The notes under the pieces: model-generated
What the model was told of the DNA's origin: nothing
Database searches by the model: none
The model's input: only the letters and a program-made list of their open reading frames with translations
Part shown: piece by piece, positions 5,450 to 7,653 of the stretch
Numbering within the stretch: position 1 is the stretch's first letter
Layout: each line of letters starts with the position of its first letter
Assembly (NCBI GenBank): GCA_964627045.1
Contig: CAZVIK010000194.1
Span: 1 to 7,653, forward strand
DNA length: 7,653 nucleotides
Direction of reading: 5' to 3'
Source: CAZVIK01 sp964627045
Lineage (GTDB): Bacteria > Acidobacteriota > Terriglobia > Bryobacterales > Bryobacteraceae
Position numbers and translations under genes: made by a program

Positions 5450-6231
5450 CTACGGCCCGACGTTGCGCGTGTCGAGGTAGCCGTCGGCCTGGAGGCGCGC
5501 GCCGGGCAGGGTCAGCAGGCGCATGTCGTTCGCGACGCTGCCGTCGCCCAGCGTGATGGCCTTGGCGGCGTTGGTGTTGGGCGACGCGCCGTCGTAGTTG
5601 CGGAGGACCACGCTGTTGCCGATCACGAGCGTCCCCCGGGTCAGCGCGACGCCGTCCGCCGGCGCGTCGAACGTGCCGCCGTCGAGGTGGAGCTCCGCGC
5701 TTGCGTCCTCGAAGACCATGTTCGTCCGGCTGTCGTTGAAGGGGTCGTAGCAGAAGGTCGTTCCCCACGGGACCCGGAAGCGGCCGAAGGCGGAGACCAC
5801 CAGGCGGCCGGCGGAGTTAAAGCCAAACTGGGGGGCACCGCGTATCACAAATCGGAACCCCACCCCCACCAAACCATTGNNNNNNNNNNGGACACGACCC
5901 GCACGCTTCCCATGGCGAACGTGTAGTCGCCGTCGAGGCTGAAGCGGACGCGGTAGAGGGCCACCGTGCTGCCCGCGCCCAGGCAGCGCACCTCGGTGCC
6001 GCTGACGTCCTTGACGTCCACGTCCACCATGGTCAGGGTGACGTTGTCGTTCACCACGAGCGCTCCGCCGCCGCCGATAGTCAGCGTGTTCCCGTGGCCC
6101 TGCAGGACGCTGTCGGTGGCGATGACCATGGGGGTGGTCAGCGTTATCGGGCCGTTGAGCGTCACGTCCGCCCCTGCGGCGCAGGCCAGCATCGCCAGCG
6201 CGCCGACCACGGTTCTTTTCGCGGTGTCCAT
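5450..6231 (-). CDS. Secreted beta-helix-like surface protein, interrupted by an assembly gap
   Basis: The start (ATG 6231-6229, GAGG just upstream) gives a signal peptide (KRTVVGALAMLACAAGA) and then DVTLNGPITLTTPMVIATDSVLQG and NTLTIGGGGALVVNDNVTL: short beta-strand repeats of the kind seen in right-handed beta-helix and autotransporter-like passenger domains. After gap 2 the same style continues in a different frame (AELHLDGGTFDAPADGVAL, LVIGNSVVLRNYDG, ITLGDGS) to a TAG at 5450. I treat both parts as one gene because of the shared style and strand; the frame change is explained by unknown gap length. No catalytic motif is visible. It starts four bases after the stop of the upstream QGRLTD gene, so they form an operon. 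It is likely exported; a role in adhesion is only a guess. Confidence 0.75.
5880..5889. other. Assembly gap 2 (10 N)
   Basis: Ten Ns within the beta-helix-like gene. The reading frame does not carry across ten bases, so the true gap length differs. A C-rich motif at 5857-5875 next to the gap is the complement of a G-rich motif beside gap 1. Confidence 0.98.
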
Positions 6232-6235
6232 CGCC

Positions 6236-7036
6236 TCACTCCGTTGAATACCACAACACGATCCCGAGATAGCGCATGTCCGCGCCCGTGCCCGCGGGGT
6301 GGCTCACGCGCAGGCCGCAGGCGTCGCCCGGCGACGCGGCCGCGAAGGAGTTGGTGAGGCTGATGGCCGTCACGTTCCCGGCCACGGGCGCGATGGTCGT
6401 GGCGACCTGGTTGGAGTGGAGGACCGCCGGCTCGCCGACGCCGCCGTACGTCGCATCGAGCCGGACGTCGGTGCCCGAGCCGACGGCGGGGATGCCGAGC
6501 AGGACGGCGTTGGAGACGGCGGCCATGTGGTCGGGCATGCGGAAGGCGAAGTACGTCGCCGCGCCGGGCATGACCCGGACCGCGCAGTGCGAGCCGACCA
6601 GCTCCGTCACGCCCCCGCCGTCACTGCGGGCGGGGAAGAAACACTCCCGGGCCGGCTCCGCCGCGTGGAGGGCGTAGCCGACGGACCCGATGCGCTCGCG
6701 GGGCGCGAGGGGCGTGCCGTCCACCGAGACCTGGAGGTAGCACGGCGGGCGGGCGAGGGCGGCCCGCAGGGCGCCGTTCGGCGGATTGGAGGCGCCGATG
6801 GCCGCGGCGTAGAGGCCGTCCACCACGGCGACGGTCTGCGTATCGGCGTAGAGCTCGCCGCCGCCGGAGGCGTTCGTGTGGATGGCGAAGACGACGGCGA
6901 CCGTCCCCTGGACCAGGTTCGTGCCGTCCGTCAGCCGCCCCTGGTAGTTGATCAGCTCGGGCGCCGCGGCGAAGGCCGGCCCAGCCGAGCAGAGCGCGAA
7001 GAGGGCGGCGACGCGGGCTTTCACGGGGCCGAGCAT
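6236..7036 (-). CDS. Secreted protein with QGRLTD-type N-terminal domain
   Basis: From ATG 7036 the product has 266 residues: a signal peptide (KARVAALFALCSAGPAFA, cut before AAPE), then ELINYQGRLTDGTNLVQGTV, VVFAIHTNASGGGELYADTQ and VVDGLYAAAIGASNP. This pattern (NYQGRLTD, a 'sGGeLYadTQ' strand, 'dGLyaa.iG') is a recurrent N-terminal domain of secreted or cell-surface proteins, often ahead of tail-fibre-like or adhesin-like regions. The remaining ~150 residues are polar and beta-rich with a few cysteines, and no enzyme motif. A GTG at 7024 is an equally good start; neither has a clear ribosome binding site, and the longer open frame to 7105 lacks a signal peptide at its N-terminus. The next gene begins four bases after the stop, so both are probably co-transcribed and exported together. 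Confidence 0.78.
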   Translation of the reverse strand: MLGPVKARVAALFALCSAGPAFAAAPELINYQGRLTDGTNLVQGTVAVVFAIHTNASGGGELYADTQTVAVVDGLYAAAIGASNPPNGALRAALARPPCYLQVSVDGTPLAPRERIGSVGYALHAAEPARECFFPARSDGGGVTELVGSHCAVRVMPGAATYFAFRMPDHMAAVSNAVLLGIPAVGSGTDVRLDATYGGVGEPAVLHSNQVATTIAPVAGNVTAISLTNSFAAASPGDACGLRVSHPAGTGADMRYLGIVLWYSTE

Positions 7037-7229
7037 GGAGGAAGCGCCCGGGCAGGTCAAACGAGATGATGCGTCGGCCGCATGCCGCCCCCGCCGCTCC
7101 CACAACCACTCATCGCAGGCTTCCCTCGTGCCCTTCGCGGCGCTAGGATGCGCGCGGGGGCCGGGTGCACCCCATCCCCGCCCCGCCAGGGAGTAAAGGT
7201 CTCACTATTCCATGCGAAGGAGCCAAACG

Positions 7230-7289
7230 GTATAGCCCGCGGTTCGGCCGTCCTTGGATTACGCGAGGATGAGTAACTGTATGACTAGC
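7230..7289 (+). repeat. Internal unit 1 of repeat copy B
   Basis: Shares ATAGCCCGCGGTTCGGCC and a nearby CTTGGATT with unit 2 at 7359-7418. Roughly four of five bases match over 60 positions. Confidence 0.8.
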
Positions 7290-7358
7290 CGCGAACTGCC
7301 AGATGCTGTGCAAGGACGACAACAGAAGGAAATCGGGGAAATGAAGAGTACACGCCGG

Positions 7359-7418
7359 GGATAGCCCGCGGTTCGGCCACACTTGGATTCCGCCAGGATG
7401 GGCGACTATATGGCCAGC
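7359..7418 (+). repeat. Internal unit 2 of repeat copy B
   Basis: Second unit of the pair, 129 bases after the first. It is the one that aligns with the single unit in copy A (about 4592-4650), because both lead into the AACCGTTACC block. Confidence 0.8.
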
Positions 7419-7476
7419 ACTGTAGGTCAAACCGTTACCTATAAGGACGTTCGCTCAGGGGATGGAGGATGATCAG

Positions 7477-7653
7477 ATGAATACCAGCGCACGCGACCTC
7501 GCCCGTCGCATCAACGCAAATGCCGTTGCCAGTCTCATCGCTCTCATCCTTGCCTGCGCCGGCATTGTCATGATCTTCATGGAGATCAGTGACCATGTCT
7601 TCATTGATCTGAAGAGTGCGCTTGTATCCGGACATGTGAGGTCTGGCCTCGTC
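7477..7653 (+). CDS. Partial small membrane protein of unknown function
   Basis: An ATG at 7477 with GGAGG eight bases upstream opens a frame that runs off the window after 59 codons: MNTSARDLARRINANAVASL..., with one strongly hydrophobic segment at about residues 15-35 (VASLIALILACAGIVMIF). The basic N-terminus (two to three arginines) followed by one membrane span suggests an inner-membrane protein with the N-terminus inside. The rest, MEISDHVFIDLKSALVSGHV, is amphipathic. I do not recognise the family. The ribosome binding site and start codon lie within repeat copy B, so the repeat may control this gene. Confidence 0.65.
   Translation, partial: MNTSARDLARRINANAVASLIALILACAGIVMIFMEISDHVFIDLKSALVSGHVRSGLV

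Larger units (their letters stand above)
7097..7481 (+). repeat. Interspersed repeat, copy B
   Basis: The 5' portion (7113-7207) is about 93% identical to copy A. The 3' portion is longer than in A because it contains two similar 60-base units (7230-7289 and 7359-7418) spaced 129 bases apart; A has one. The copy ends with GGAGG (7464-7468), then ATGATCAGATGAA, in which a three-codon reading frame (ATG ATC AGA TGA, 7469-7480) overlaps the ATG of the downstream gene. The repeat therefore supplies that gene's ribosome binding site and start codon. I see no protein of its own and no known RNA family in it. Confidence 0.75.

Noticed and set aside
5208..5768. Minus-strand frame covering the inverted-repeat element and the end of the beta-helix-like gene
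   Set aside because: Its sequence is arginine- and proline-rich and frame-shifted relative to the beta-rich frame; it reads through a non-coding repeat.
7143..7430. Minus-strand frame of 95 residues within repeat copy B
   Set aside because: It lies inside the interspersed repeat, is not kept open in the same form in copy A, and has no start signal.
1..7653. CRISPR array
   Set aside because: Repeats are either hairpins of short units or two-copy dispersed elements; no regular repeat-spacer pattern exists.

Overview
This is a GC-rich bacterial scaffold piece with two 10-N gaps (1415-1424 and 5880-5889), so it is most likely part of a draft or metagenome assembly. The organism cannot be named from the sequence. 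A secreted-protein N-terminus of the 'NYQGRLTDG' type, C-terminal extensions such as ERRTSNAQRRTSK made by heptamer repeats, and a large load of short interspersed hairpin repeats fit a Kiritimatiellota/Lentisphaerota-like (PVC group) bacterium. That placement is inference.

Layout, left to right. Bases 1-207 (minus) hold the N-terminus of an unidentified protein that runs off the window. Bases 208-334 hold a composite hairpin of 7-nt units, which also overlaps the 3' end of the next gene. Bases 335-1891 (minus) encode a B12-binding radical SAM protein, broken by the first gap and carrying a duplicated stretch on both sides of it. A perfect 14-bp palindrome separates it from a complete type IV toxin-antitoxin pair of the AbiE family (antitoxin AbiEi 2992-3783, toxin AbiEii 2027-2995, minus strand, ATGA overlap). 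An AT-richer leader with two candidate promoters and a small inverted repeat lies upstream of the pair.

Bases 3930-4720 are a graveyard. They contain an orphan copy of the first ~40 bases of a radical SAM gene, a hairpin built of 8/9-nt repeats, the last ~61 codons of a nucleoside phosphorylase/MTA-SAH nucleosidase-like gene, and an interspersed repeat (copy A) that abuts the broken end of that gene. A small exported protein of unknown function follows at 4777-5211 (plus). A 171-bp element with 30-bp inverted ends lies between it and a minus-strand pair of secreted, probably surface-exposed proteins: 6236-7036 with the QGRLTD domain, and 5450-6231, which is beta-helix-like and interrupted by the second gap. 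A second, longer copy of the interspersed repeat (copy B, 7097-7481) leads directly into the start codon of a small membrane protein truncated by the window end.

The only multi-gene units that clearly work together are the AbiE toxin-antitoxin operon and the two-gene surface-protein operon. I do not see a convincing new multi-gene system. The best leads are the A/B repeat family, which carries a Shine-Dalgarno sequence and start codon at its end, and the 171-bp inverted-repeat element.
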